DNA from: Brenneria sp. hezel4-2-4
Lineage (GTDB): Bacteria; Pseudomonadota; Gammaproteobacteria; Enterobacterales; Enterobacteriaceae
Direction: 5' to 3'
Length of the DNA stretch: 64,000 nt
Assembly (NCBI RefSeq): GCF_013155275.1
Contig: NZ_JABJXS010000015.1
Span: 1 to 64,000, forward strand
Of this stretch, positions 56,657 to 64,000 are shown piece after piece. Each line of letters opens with the position of its first letter. Position 1 is the stretch's first letter. A program made the translations under genes and the position numbers. The notes beneath the pieces were generated by a model. It searched no databases. It saw only the letters and a list, made by a program, of their open reading frames with translations, and was not told the origin of the DNA.

Positions 56657-57706
56657 CTAGCCAGAGAAAGGACGGATGCCGACGCTGATTGCAGGTTGCG
56701 CACTCAAATACAACAGTACGCCGGTTCCAAGCAGAATAAGGCCGCCGACCAGTGACAGCAGCGGCCAGGCGACGCGCTGCCAGGCGGGCGGCGTACGGTG
56801 ACGACTCAAACGTTCAATGAAACCACGGCAATAAAACACCAGCATCGCCAGCGCCGAGATAGTCAATGCCGTTCCCAACGCCATAGCCAGCGCCGAAGCC
56901 ACGCCCCAGAGAAAAACCCCAATCACTTTGGAAAACAGCAGCACCAATATGGCTCCGGAACAAGGACGCATGCCCATCGCCAACACGATCGCCAAACGCG
57001 TACGCCAGCTACTGGCTCGGCTGAGTTCATCATGGTCGGGCAGGTGCCGATGCCCGCATCCACAATGTTCATCATGTTGATGAGGCCTGGCATGCTTGAA
57101 CGGGATCGCCGGACGACTGCCAGACGGCGTGACCCGCAAAATAGCCGGCGATCGGGGTCGCCGGAAGATAGCGGCGTATAATCGTTTCGTCGCACGGAAA
57201 CACAGCGCCGCGCCCAACAAGGCGATCAAGATGAAACTGCCCTTCTCCATCCAGAAACTGCTGTTATGCAGCGTCCGGCTGGAAAGCTGTAAAAAAACCA
57301 GCACCACGGTAACCAGCAGCACCGCCACTAATCCCTGAACCAGGGAAGCGGCAAACGTCAGCTTCAGGCTGCTTTTCAATTTCGACGGATGGGTGGCAAG
57401 ATAGGTCATGATGATCACCTTGCCATGACCCGGCCCGACGGCATGTATCACGCCATAAAGCAGGCTGAAAACCATCAGACCGAGTCCGGCCTGCTGCGGC
57501 CGGGATGCGACCATTTGCAGCAAATGCGCCATCTGCTGGTGTAACGATTTCTGCCAGACCGCGCTTTGCAGCAGTATTTGCGGCCAATAGCCCAGCACCC
57601 AGTAAAACGTCAGCGCCAGCAACAGCAGAAACAGCCACAGCGGCCATAGACCAGACAAGCGGCTAAAAAACCCTCGCTGACGCGGGGCGTCCATATTCAA
57701 TGACAT
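56657..57706 (-). CDS. NicO-family nickel/cobalt-type metal permease
   Basis: 349 residues with about six membrane helices. The NicO/RcnA marks are HAVGPGHGKVIIMTYL near 93, a histidine-rich loop (HARPHQHDEHCGCGHRH, about 210-225) and GMRPCSGAILVLLFS near 250. It moves divalent metal across the inner membrane. With the DUF1007 gene, which it overlaps, it forms a common pair of unknown metal direction. A Zur-like site upstream suggests zinc. Confidence 0.85.
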   Translation of the reverse strand: MSLNMDAPRQRGFFSRLSGLWPLWLFLLLLALTFYWVLGYWPQILLQSAVWQKSLHQQMAHLLQMVASRPQQAGLGLMVFSLLYGVIHAVGPGHGKVIIMTYLATHPSKLKSSLKLTFAASLVQGLVAVLLVTVVLVFLQLSSRTLHNSSFWMEKGSFILIALLGAALCFRATKRLYAAIFRRPRSPAILRVTPSGSRPAIPFKHARPHQHDEHCGCGHRHLPDHDELSRASSWRTRLAIVLAMGMRPCSGAILVLLFSKVIGVFLWGVASALAMALGTALTISALAMLVFYCRGFIERLSRHRTPPAWQRVAWPLLSLVGGLILLGTGVLLYLSAQPAISVGIRPFSG

Positions 57707-58356
57707 TGCAACGTCACCCGCTGGGCAAACTGTTTACCCAGCTCCATATCCTCGCCCGGGGCATCCTCTTTATCCAGCGAGAGGGCGTATGCCTGTAAAT
57801 CCGCATTCGGTTCAGGCGTCGTCAGCGTGGTTTTACAGCGCGCGGCGAGCGGGGCCGACAACCTGATGGCGCGATCATTTTCATAAAACATAGCGACAAA
57901 ATAGGTGGGATCATAAGTGGAGATCAGCAACGGTTTACCCATTAACGGCTGGGGATGGGCCAGCGGTAATACAAATTCCAGTACCGCCTGATTTCCCTGG
58001 CGGGAAAGGCGATATTCCGTCGGTACTGACTTATAGGGCACAGGCTGCTCATCCCGGTAAATATCGGTGAAATAATGCTGCCCCAGGACATTGGCCATCA
58101 CTTCGGCAGCCAGTTTCTTCCATATTTCAGAATCTTTTTCCGCCGCGCCGGCATCGTACAGCAGGTCGGCAGAGGTAATAGGATCCATCGTCCACTGCAT
58201 GCGCAAACCGGTAATGCGTTCATTCTGACTTTCAACGGTGGTTTGCATATCGATAAAGCTATGGGGATGGGCAAAAACCGGCTGGCTGATTACCATACCG
58301 GCTATCAGTAACATTAGCCGCCTGCGCCCGCGCTTAAAAATGTTATAATGTAACAT
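57697..58356 (-). CDS. DUF1007 periplasmic protein
   Basis: 219 residues. A signal peptide (basic KRGRRR, then LMLLIAGMVISQPVFA) is followed by HPHSFIDM, a possible metal-binding N-terminus common in DUF1007 proteins. Family members sit next to NicO permeases and are thought to present metal to them. The ATG at 58356 has GAGAAG upstream; an internal ATG at 58314 would lack the basic residues. The Zur-like box overlaps the first codons, which makes the start worth checking. Confidence 0.8.
   Translation of the reverse strand: MLHYNIFKRGRRRLMLLIAGMVISQPVFAHPHSFIDMQTTVESQNERITGLRMQWTMDPITSADLLYDAGAAEKDSEIWKKLAAEVMANVLGQHYFTDIYRDEQPVPYKSVPTEYRLSRQGNQAVLEFVLPLAHPQPLMGKPLLISTYDPTYFVAMFYENDRAIRLSAPLAARCKTTLTTPEPNADLQAYALSLDKEDAPGEDMELGKQFAQRVTLQCH
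58341..58355 (-). promoter_or_regulatory. Zur-like operator at the DUF1007-nicO start
   Basis: TGTTATAATGTAACA is a near-perfect palindrome and differs at one position from the Zur core TGTTATANTATAACA. It overlaps codons 1-5 of the DUF1007 frame. Zinc-dependent repression of the pair is inferred. Confidence 0.6.
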
Positions 58357-58409
58357 AATCTTCTCGTAGCAATATTCTTACCGGCGATCGGGTAATGAGC
58401 GCCGCGCGA

Positions 58410-59558
58410 TCAGCGTGTCTGGCGACTGACGGAAGGACGAATAAACAACGCCGGTATCGCCAGCATCGCCATGACCCAAAACGTGCCGCTCCGTAAATAT
58501 TCAAACAGGAAACCGGACACCATGGTCATGATCGCGATACTGCCGCCCATCGCCAAGGCCGAATAAACCGCCTGGAGGCGCAAAATATCTCCTCCGGTTC
58601 GAGCGGCGATAAAGCGCATTGCCGCCAGATGACACACCGTGAACGTGCCGCAATGCAATATCTGTATCACAACCAGCCACGGAAGCGCTACCGTGGCCCC
58701 CATCAGTCCCCAGCGAACGACGCCGCACACGGCGGAAAGCAACAATAATTGCCGGGCGCTCCAGCGCCGGAACAAACGCTGGCTAAAAGTAAACACCACT
58801 ATTTCCGCCACCACGCCCAACGACCAGAGATAGCCGATAATCGACGCGGAATAGCCGGCGTCCTGCCAGTAAATCACGCTGAAACCGTAGTAAGCCGCAT
58901 GCGCGCCCTGCAATAAAGAAACGCAGAGCAAAAAACGCCATACGGAAGGCTCGCACAGCAACGTTTTCCAGGGAGTAACCGCCGCAGACTGCGCTGAGGA
59001 TGCGGCTGCCAGCGGCATCACGCTGGGACGGAATAGCATACATAAAAACATGGCTATCAAGCCGGCGCTCAGCACCGCCAGAATCGCCGGATGTCCCCAT
59101 GCCGCGACCAGTTCACCGGTGACCGCGGAACCGATAACAAACGCGATAGAACCCCAGACGCGCACCTTGCCATAATCCATGACAATCTGCCGCTGCCAGG
59201 TCGCCGCCAACGCATCCGTTAGCGGCACCAGCGGGGCGAAAAACAGATTAAAACCAATCATCACCAACATCAGCCACAGCCAGGCATTGCCAAGCCAGAA
59301 ACCGACCGATAACCCCAGCGTCAGCAACGCCAACGCCCGTAACACCGTAATCAGTTTCGACGGATCTTTCACGCTGGGGGTAATCACCAGACTACCGACA
59401 AAACGGGCAATCAAACCCGCTCCCAGCAGCATCCCGATCGATTCGGCGGAAAGGCCCTCGCCTTTTAGCCAGCCGCCCCAGAACGGCAGAAATATGCCAT
59501 AGCAAAAAAAGTACGTGAAATAACTTAACGCCAGCCAACGCGTTGATTGCAGAACCAT
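58410..59558 (-). CDS. hcaT: HcaT-like MFS transporter (3-phenylpropionate type)
   Basis: 382 residues with 12 membrane helices. The start LQSTRWLALSYFTYFFCYGIFLPFWGGWLKG is typical of HcaT/YcaD-like nucleoside-H+-type permeases. It is next to glyA, as hcaT is in E. coli, which supports the name. No hca catabolic genes are in the window, so the true substrate is open. GGGAGG precedes the ATG. Confidence 0.85.
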   Translation of the reverse strand: MVLQSTRWLALSYFTYFFCYGIFLPFWGGWLKGEGLSAESIGMLLGAGLIARFVGSLVITPSVKDPSKLITVLRALALLTLGLSVGFWLGNAWLWLMLVMIGFNLFFAPLVPLTDALAATWQRQIVMDYGKVRVWGSIAFVIGSAVTGELVAAWGHPAILAVLSAGLIAMFLCMLFRPSVMPLAAASSAQSAAVTPWKTLLCEPSVWRFLLCVSLLQGAHAAYYGFSVIYWQDAGYSASIIGYLWSLGVVAEIVVFTFSQRLFRRWSARQLLLLSAVCGVVRWGLMGATVALPWLVVIQILHCGTFTVCHLAAMRFIAARTGGDILRLQAVYSALAMGGSIAIMTMVSGFLFEYLRSGTFWVMAMLAIPALFIRPSVSRQTR

Positions 59559-59624
59559 GACGCCTCCCTTTTCTCGCTGGCTACTCTGTCAGAGTGCGTC
59601 CCCTGGCGCAATGCGTATTCGTCA

Positions 59625-59652
59625 TAAAAAACGCCAGCCCAAAGGCTGGCGC
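59625..59652 (-). terminator. Factor-independent terminator after glyA
   Basis: On the minus strand GCCAGCC, a four-base loop and GGCTGGC are followed by GTTTTTTAT. It lies 47 bases after the glyA stop. Confidence 0.9.
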
Positions 59653-59698
59653 TTCTACGTACGCCCCGGCAGACGACAACCGGGGGAAAATCTTCGGA

Positions 59699-60952
59699 TT
59701 AGGCGTAAACCGGGAAACGGGCGCAGATATCCAATACTTTTTGTTTGGTACGCTCGATAGTGGCTTCATCGTTGATGTTGTCCAGAACATCACAGATCCA
59801 GCCGGCCAGTTCGCGCACTTCCGCTTCTTTAAAGCCGCGACGGGTGGCGGCCGGCGTACCGATACGCACGCCAGAGGTCACGAACGGGCTTTTGGGATCG
59901 TTCGGCACGCTGTTTTTGTTAACCGTGATATTCGCACGGCCTAAAGCCGCATCGGCATCTTTACCGGTGATGTTTTTATTTACCAGATCCAGCAGGAACA
60001 GATGGTTGCTGGTGCCGCCGGAAACCACGTCATAGCCACGGGACAGGAATACGTCGACCATCGCCTTGGCATTTTTCGCAACCTGCTGCTGGTAAACCTT
60101 GAACTCAGGCTCCATCGCTTCTTTCAACGCCACCGCTTTACCGGCGATGACGTGCATCAGCGGGCCGCCTTGTCCACCGGGGAATACCGCGGAATTCAGT
60201 TTCTTATACAGATCTTCGTCGCCGCCCTTCGCCAGAATCAGACCGCCGCGCGGGCCGGCCAGCGTTTTGTGGGTGGTGGTGGTCACGATGTGCGCATGCG
60301 GAACCGGGTTCGGATACACGTCAGCGGCAATCAGACCGGCGACGTGCGCCATATCCACGAACAAATAGGCGCCGATGCTGTCGGCGATTTCGCGCATTTT
60401 GGCCCAGTCGACAATACCGGAATAGGCGGAGAAACCACCGACGATCATTTTGGGTTTATGGGTGCGAGCCAGTTCGGCCATCTCTTCGTAATCGATCTTG
60501 CCGCTTTCGTCGATGCCGTAAGGAATGACGTTGTAAAGTTTACCGGACAGGTTGACCGGCGAGCCATGAGTCAGGTGGCCGCCGTGCGCCAGATTCATCC
60601 CCAGAATGGTATCGCCCGGCTGCAATAGCGCGGTATAGACGGCAAAGTTAGCCTGAGAACCCGAGTGAGGCTGCACGTTGGCGTAATCCGCGCCGAACAG
60701 CGCCTTGGCGCGATCGATAGCCAGTTGTTCAACCACGTCCACATATTCGCAGCCGCCGTAATAACGTTTACCCGGATAACCTTCAGCATATTTGTTGGTT
60801 AGCTGAGAACCCTGCGCTTGCATAACCCGCGGGCTGGTGTAGTTTTCTGACGCAATCAGTTCAATGTGCTCTTCCTGACGCACCACTTCTTGCTGCATTG
60901 CTTGCCACAGGTCGGCATCATAATCGGCAATGTTCATTTCACGCTTTAACAT
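59699..60952 (-). CDS. glyA: Serine hydroxymethyltransferase
   Basis: 417 residues, the housekeeping enzyme that turns serine and tetrahydrofolate into glycine and methylene-THF. Intact are [36 protein letters not shown] and the PLP lysine in [14 protein letters not shown]. These residues are the reference for the divergent SHMT-like enzyme in the NRPS cluster. The ATG at 60952 lies six bases from GGAG and gives the family start MLKREMNI. A PurR-like box lies upstream. Confidence 0.98.
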   Translation of the reverse strand: MLKREMNIADYDADLWQAMQQEVVRQEEHIELIASENYTSPRVMQAQGSQLTNKYAEGYPGKRYYGGCEYVDVVEQLAIDRAKALFGADYANVQPHSGSQANFAVYTALLQPGDTILGMNLAHGGHLTHGSPVNLSGKLYNVIPYGIDESGKIDYEEMAELARTHKPKMIVGGFSAYSGIVDWAKMREIADSIGAYLFVDMAHVAGLIAADVYPNPVPHAHIVTTTTHKTLAGPRGGLILAKGGDEDLYKKLNSAVFPGGQGGPLMHVIAGKAVALKEAMEPEFKVYQQQVAKNAKAMVDVFLSRGYDVVSGGTSNHLFLLDLVNKNITGKDADAALGRANITVNKNSVPNDPKSPFVTSGVRIGTPAATRRGFKEAEVRELAGWICDVLDNINDEATIERTKQKVLDICARFPVYA

Positions 60953-61068
60953 CCGCATCTCCTGACTCAGCTAACTTGAATGTACTGGAAAATAATCACC
61001 CGTCCGGGTAGTGGCCTATAGTGTAAACCGTTTATCCCTAATGAAGATAGGTCTTGACAGAGGTTTTT

Positions 61069-61084
61069 ACGCAAACGATTAGCT
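61069..61084 (-). promoter_or_regulatory. PurR-like box upstream of glyA
   Basis: ACGCAAACGATTAGCT matches 11 of 12 fixed positions of the PurR consensus. It is about 120 bases before the glyA start. glyA is a known PurR target in E. coli. No clear -10/-35 pair was fixed; the rest of the 480-base glyA-paeY gap holds the KdgR-like box and no gene. Confidence 0.6.
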
Positions 61085-61278
61085 ACAGGCGGCGCAAGGG
61101 CTGAGGAGATTTAACCGCTCGGGCGGGAAACGGAATTTTCTTCATTTCCAACCTGTTTTTTCTTCACGTTGCGGCCACGATACAACCTCTCCGCTGTCGA
61201 TGTGGATCACACTTTAATCAGTTCGCTCCGCGCCATTTTGAGAATAAGGAGGTGAATCACAGCAGAATACCCATAATA

Positions 61279-61293
61279 TGAAATATTATTTCA
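61279..61293 (+). promoter_or_regulatory. KdgR-like operator upstream of paeY-pemA
   Basis: TGAAATATTATTTCA is a perfect 6-3-6 palindrome within TATGAAATATTATTTCATT, a good fit to the KdgR site of pectinolysis genes (TGAAAC/GTTTCA arms). It is 178-192 bases before the chosen paeY start. Repression lifted by 2-keto-3-deoxygluconate is expected. Confidence 0.7.
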
Positions 61294-61470
61294 TTTTTAA
61301 TGAATAATGATTTCGCATGATTATGAGACCGCGCCCTTGCTTCAATTAGGTGCATAATAACCGCCCGGACTTTTCAACAAATTTGGCTCAAGGGATCACG
61401 GCCTTTATCCAACCCCCCGTGAAACCTGCAAAAAATGTTTTCGATTCTGCAACAAGGGATATGTCTAATC

Positions 61471-63132
61471 ATGTTAAACCGTTTTTCCGGCTGTATGACT
61501 TTCGCAATCGTATTCTCCGCCCCATGGATGATGGCAAACGCCGCGCCATCCGCCGCCGCGCATAATGCAAAACCTAAAAGCGGTATCGAAGTCATGCCCG
61601 GCATCAAGCTGGGAGAAAACACCACGCTGACCGGTCGCGTAACGCACCGAGAAATCCATCTTCCCGCCACCCTTATTATCCGGGATCAGCAAGGCCAGCG
61701 CAGGCAGGGCCGCACCGACGAGCAGGGGCGGTATCAGCTTGATGTTTCGGGATTATCGGCGCCGTTGCGTCTTTTGGCTATTGAGTCCGGCGGCACCAAC
61801 TGCCTGATCAATCATATCCCACGGGCAATTTGCCTGAACGCCCTGGCTCCCTCGCTGCAATCCGGTCATGAAAATATCGTCAACATTAACCCGCTAACCG
61901 ACCGGATCATTTCCGACGTTGCCGTCGCGGCGGGCTATATCGGCCCGCAACAGTTGGGTGACGATCCGGCATCGCCGACGCTTGACGGCGCCGCGTTGAA
62001 AAAGGCGTACGCCGCCTTCCATGCGGGGTTTAATGCCGCGCTGAAACAAGCGGGGATAACCTCGCCCGCACGTTTTGATCCCCTGACCTACCCTGCCGCC
62101 CAGCAAGATGCCGTCAGCAAAATTATCAAGGTGATTAACCACAATCGCAATTATCACAATAACTCGGGTTACTCAGGACATACGGTGCTGACGGACGGCG
62201 TTTTTCGCCCGATCGTGGGTTTAAACCCACAGGGCGACTATGAGCCGCTGGATTACCACTTTGCCCGAGCGCATCTGGATGCGATCCAACACGCCCAGAC
62301 GCGGATTTTCCTGGTAGGAGACTCCACCGCCGCGACCTACGAAAAAGCGCGCTTGCCGCGCATGGGCTGGGGACAGGTTTTTGAACAACAGTTCCGTAAA
62401 GATAGCGGAGTGAAAATCGTTAACGGCGCCCGCTCCGGGCGCAGCTCGCGCGATTATTTCCATGAAGGCTGGTTCCGCCAGATGCAGCCGCTGATGAAAG
62501 CGGGCGATTTTCTGTTTATTCAAATGGGGCACAACGACCAGAATTGCAACAGCGCCAAGCCAACGCGCGGCGCGGCCGATGTCGCCAATCTGTGTACCTA
62601 TCCCAATAATGCGGCGGGAGAACGCCAGTCCCCTCCGGGCAAATCCGATATGTCGTTCCAGACCTCGCTGGAACGTTATATTAATTTTGCCCGCCAGTAT
62701 CAATTAACGCCGGTATTGCTGACGCCCACCACCCGGGTTCGCACCGCCGACGGCAAAGACGGAACGCCGGCGGTACACGGCCACTTTACAACGCAAAATG
62801 CGGAAGGGGGCTACGCGTTTGTCGGTGACTACAGCCAGACCATCAAAGATACGGCGGCGGCCAATAAGGTCATTCTACTGGATATCGAACCCGCGACGAT
62901 CGCGCTGGCGAACCAGGGAAACAGCAATCACTGGAAACAGTACTGGCTGGCGGCCGACCCCGCGCGTTATCCCTTTTATCGTCATCAGACCGGCAGCCTG
63001 ACCAAACCGGATACCACGCATTTTCAGAAAAAAGGGGCCATCGCCGTGTCAGGCATTGTCGCGGAAGCGATTCGCCAGACGCCGGAATTAAAAACGCTGG
63101 CGGACAAACTCGTCCGCCAGCATAAGTCATAA
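61471..63132 (+). CDS. paeY: Pectin acetylesterase PaeY (SGNH/GDSL hydrolase)
   Basis: 553 residues with a Sec signal peptide (MLNRFSG...PWMMANA). The catalytic SGNH blocks lie in the second half: FLVGDSTAATYE with the nucleophile serine, GARSGRSSRDY, QMGHNDQN and KPDTTHF with Asp and His. It removes acetyl groups from pectin, outside the cytoplasm, so that other pectinases can act. In Dickeya paeY precedes pemA in the pel cluster, and the same order occurs here. I chose the ATG at 61471 for its signal peptide; 61435 is possible. Confidence 0.88.
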   Translation: MLNRFSGCMTFAIVFSAPWMMANAAPSAAAHNAKPKSGIEVMPGIKLGENTTLTGRVTHREIHLPATLIIRDQQGQRRQGRTDEQGRYQLDVSGLSAPLRLLAIESGGTNCLINHIPRAICLNALAPSLQSGHENIVNINPLTDRIISDVAVAAGYIGPQQLGDDPASPTLDGAALKKAYAAFHAGFNAALKQAGITSPARFDPLTYPAAQQDAVSKIIKVINHNRNYHNNSGYSGHTVLTDGVFRPIVGLNPQGDYEPLDYHFARAHLDAIQHAQTRIFLVGDSTAATYEKARLPRMGWGQVFEQQFRKDSGVKIVNGARSGRSSRDYFHEGWFRQMQPLMKAGDFLFIQMGHNDQNCNSAKPTRGAADVANLCTYPNNAAGERQSPPGKSDMSFQTSLERYINFARQYQLTPVLLTPTTRVRTADGKDGTPAVHGHFTTQNAEGGYAFVGDYSQTIKDTAAANKVILLDIEPATIALANQGNSNHWKQYWLAADPARYPFYRHQTGSLTKPDTTHFQKKGAIAVSGIVAEAIRQTPELKTLADKLVRQHKS

Positions 63133-63157
63133 CGATAACACCGAGCGCCGGTTCATC

Positions 63158-63190
63158 CGCTCTTCTCCCTGATTGGCGGGGAGAAGAGCG
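63158..63190 (+). other. Long hairpin between paeY and pemA
   Basis: CGCTCTTCTCCC and GGGAGAAGAGCG form a perfect 12-bp stem with a nine-base loop in the 94-base spacer. No T tract follows, so an RNA-processing or stability element is likelier than a terminator. Confidence 0.6.
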
Positions 63191-63226
63191 TTACTCAACG
63201 AAACTTGTCAATGCAGGAGTCTGGAT

Positions 63227-64000
63227 ATGTTAAAACCCCCTTCGGGCGCATCTGTTTGCAAAACGATAGCGTTAGCCTTATCTATCGCCACTCCCTGGCA
63301 ACCGGCACTGGCGCGGACGACTTACGATGCGCTGGTTTCCCCCTCGGCCAACACATCGGCATCCCAGACGTTCAAAACCCTTACCGACGCCATTGCCAGC
63401 GCTCCGGCGGACAATTCCCCGTTTGTCATTTATGTAAAAAACGGCGTGTATCATGAAAGACTGACCATTACGCGCCCGAATATTCATCTGATCGGAGAAA
63501 GCCGCGACGGCACGGTGATTACCGCCGCCATTGCCGCCGGCATGCTCAAACCCGACGGCAGTAAATGGGGAACCTACGGCAGCAATACGGTGAAAGTGGA
63601 TGCGGCGGATTTTAGCGCCCGTTCGCTGACCATCAGCAACGATTTCGATTACCCGGGCAACAAGAGCAAGCCGGATAACGATCCGACCAGGCTGAAAGAC
63701 TCGCAGGCCGTGGCCTTGCTGGTCGCCGAAAACAGCGATCGCGCCTACTTTCACAATGTCAGCCTGACGGGCTATCAGGACACGCTGTATGTAAAAGGTG
63801 GCCGTAGTTTCTTCTCGCAATCGCGTATCAGCGGAACCGTGGATTTTATCTTTGGCGACGGTACGGCCTTATTTGATGATTGCGATATCATCGCCCGCAA
63901 CCGCACGGATATTAAAGACCAACCGCTGGGGTATCTCACCGCGCCCAGCACCAACATCAACCAGAAATATGGTCTGGTGTTTACCAACAGCCGGATCGTC
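63227..64000 (+). CDS. pemA: Pectin methylesterase PemA (partial, runs off window)
   Basis: The first 258 codons are present. An N-terminal signal peptide (LALSIATPWQPALA) is followed by the family 8 esterase domain: TFKTLTDAIASAP, FVIYVKNGVYHERL, QAVALLV, the catalytic-acid motif GYQDTLYV and the nucleophile motif GTVDFIFGDGTALF. It is secreted and removes methyl groups from pectin, preparing it for pectate lyases. The ATG at 63227 is preceded by GGAG. It probably shares transcripts with paeY. The C-terminus lies outside the window. Confidence 0.93.
   Translation, partial: MLKPPSGASVCKTIALALSIATPWQPALARTTYDALVSPSANTSASQTFKTLTDAIASAPADNSPFVIYVKNGVYHERLTITRPNIHLIGESRDGTVITAAIAAGMLKPDGSKWGTYGSNTVKVDAADFSARSLTISNDFDYPGNKSKPDNDPTRLKDSQAVALLVAENSDRAYFHNVSLTGYQDTLYVKGGRSFFSQSRISGTVDFIFGDGTALFDDCDIIARNRTDIKDQPLGYLTAPSTNINQKYGLVFTNSRIV

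Noticed and set aside
61246-61254. Perfect AAGGAGGTG ribosome-binding sequence in the glyA-paeY gap
   Set aside because: No ATG, GTG or TTG at a proper distance and only a nine-codon frame later; probably chance.
1-64000. CRISPR arrays, tRNA or rRNA genes
   Set aside because: No regularly spaced repeats, no cloverleaf with CCA-type end and no rRNA-like stretches were recognised in the gaps.

Overview
The window is chromosomal DNA of an enterobacterium, most likely a soft-rot or plant-associated member of the Pectobacteriaceae (Pectobacterium, Dickeya or Brenneria type; genus not decided). The evidence is the enterobacterial gene order guaA-guaB / xseA / yfgJ / der-bamB-yfgM-hisS-ispG-rodZ-pilW-rlmN-ndk / sseA / sseB-pepB-isc operon-trmJ / suhB / hcaT-glyA, combined with a pectin-degradation pair (paeY-pemA) under a KdgR-like box and a protealysin-type metalloprotease.

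Region 1 (1-21241) is an accessory island with lower GC than the rest. Its core is a nonribosomal peptide cluster on the minus strand, read from about 18941 down to 1817. In order it encodes a free-standing condensation protein, a carrier-thioesterase with a cysteine nucleophile, a divergent SHMT-like PLP enzyme, an iron-sulfur flavoprotein-like reductase, an HTH_42/AlkZ-like protein, an NRPS with layout A-T-Cy-A-T, a PaaK-like AMP ligase, a two-subunit anthranilate-synthase-type enzyme, an MFS exporter and a second condensation-like protein without its catalytic histidine. A decayed adenylation gene follows. The parts suggest an anthranilate-primed, azoline-containing small molecule. The AlkZ-like gene suggests self-protection against DNA damage, so the product may be a genotoxin. 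I do not recognise this cluster as a characterised one. The island's right end (19.4-21.2 kb) holds a Tn3-family transposase relic, an IS3-family transposase relic, a truncated AlpA gene and the first 31 codons of a P4-type integrase, placed directly beside the 3' end of guaA, which is a known island insertion site. The left end of the window is the start of an IS3-family element.

Region 2 (21242-38407) is core genome: GMP synthesis (guaBA, with a PurR-like operator), exonuclease VII, a protealysin-emfourin protease/inhibitor pair, and a long minus-strand run for ribosome assembly, outer-membrane assembly, isoprenoid synthesis, cell shape and rRNA modification. Region 3 (38408-43471) is an alpha-glucoside PTS transporter and family-4 glycosidase with sseA and an RpiR-type regulator. 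Region 4 (43509-52309) is sseB, pepB and the complete isc iron-sulfur operon with its IscR-controlled promoter. Region 5 (52429-59558) is suhB, a Fur-box-flanked iron-chelate ABC importer, a NicO/DUF1007 metal pair with a Zur-like box at its start, and an HcaT-like transporter. Region 6 (59699-64000) is glyA, then paeY and the start of pemA, cut by the window end.

I saw no rRNA, tRNA or CRISPR array. All motif and start-site assignments were read by eye; no database search was run.
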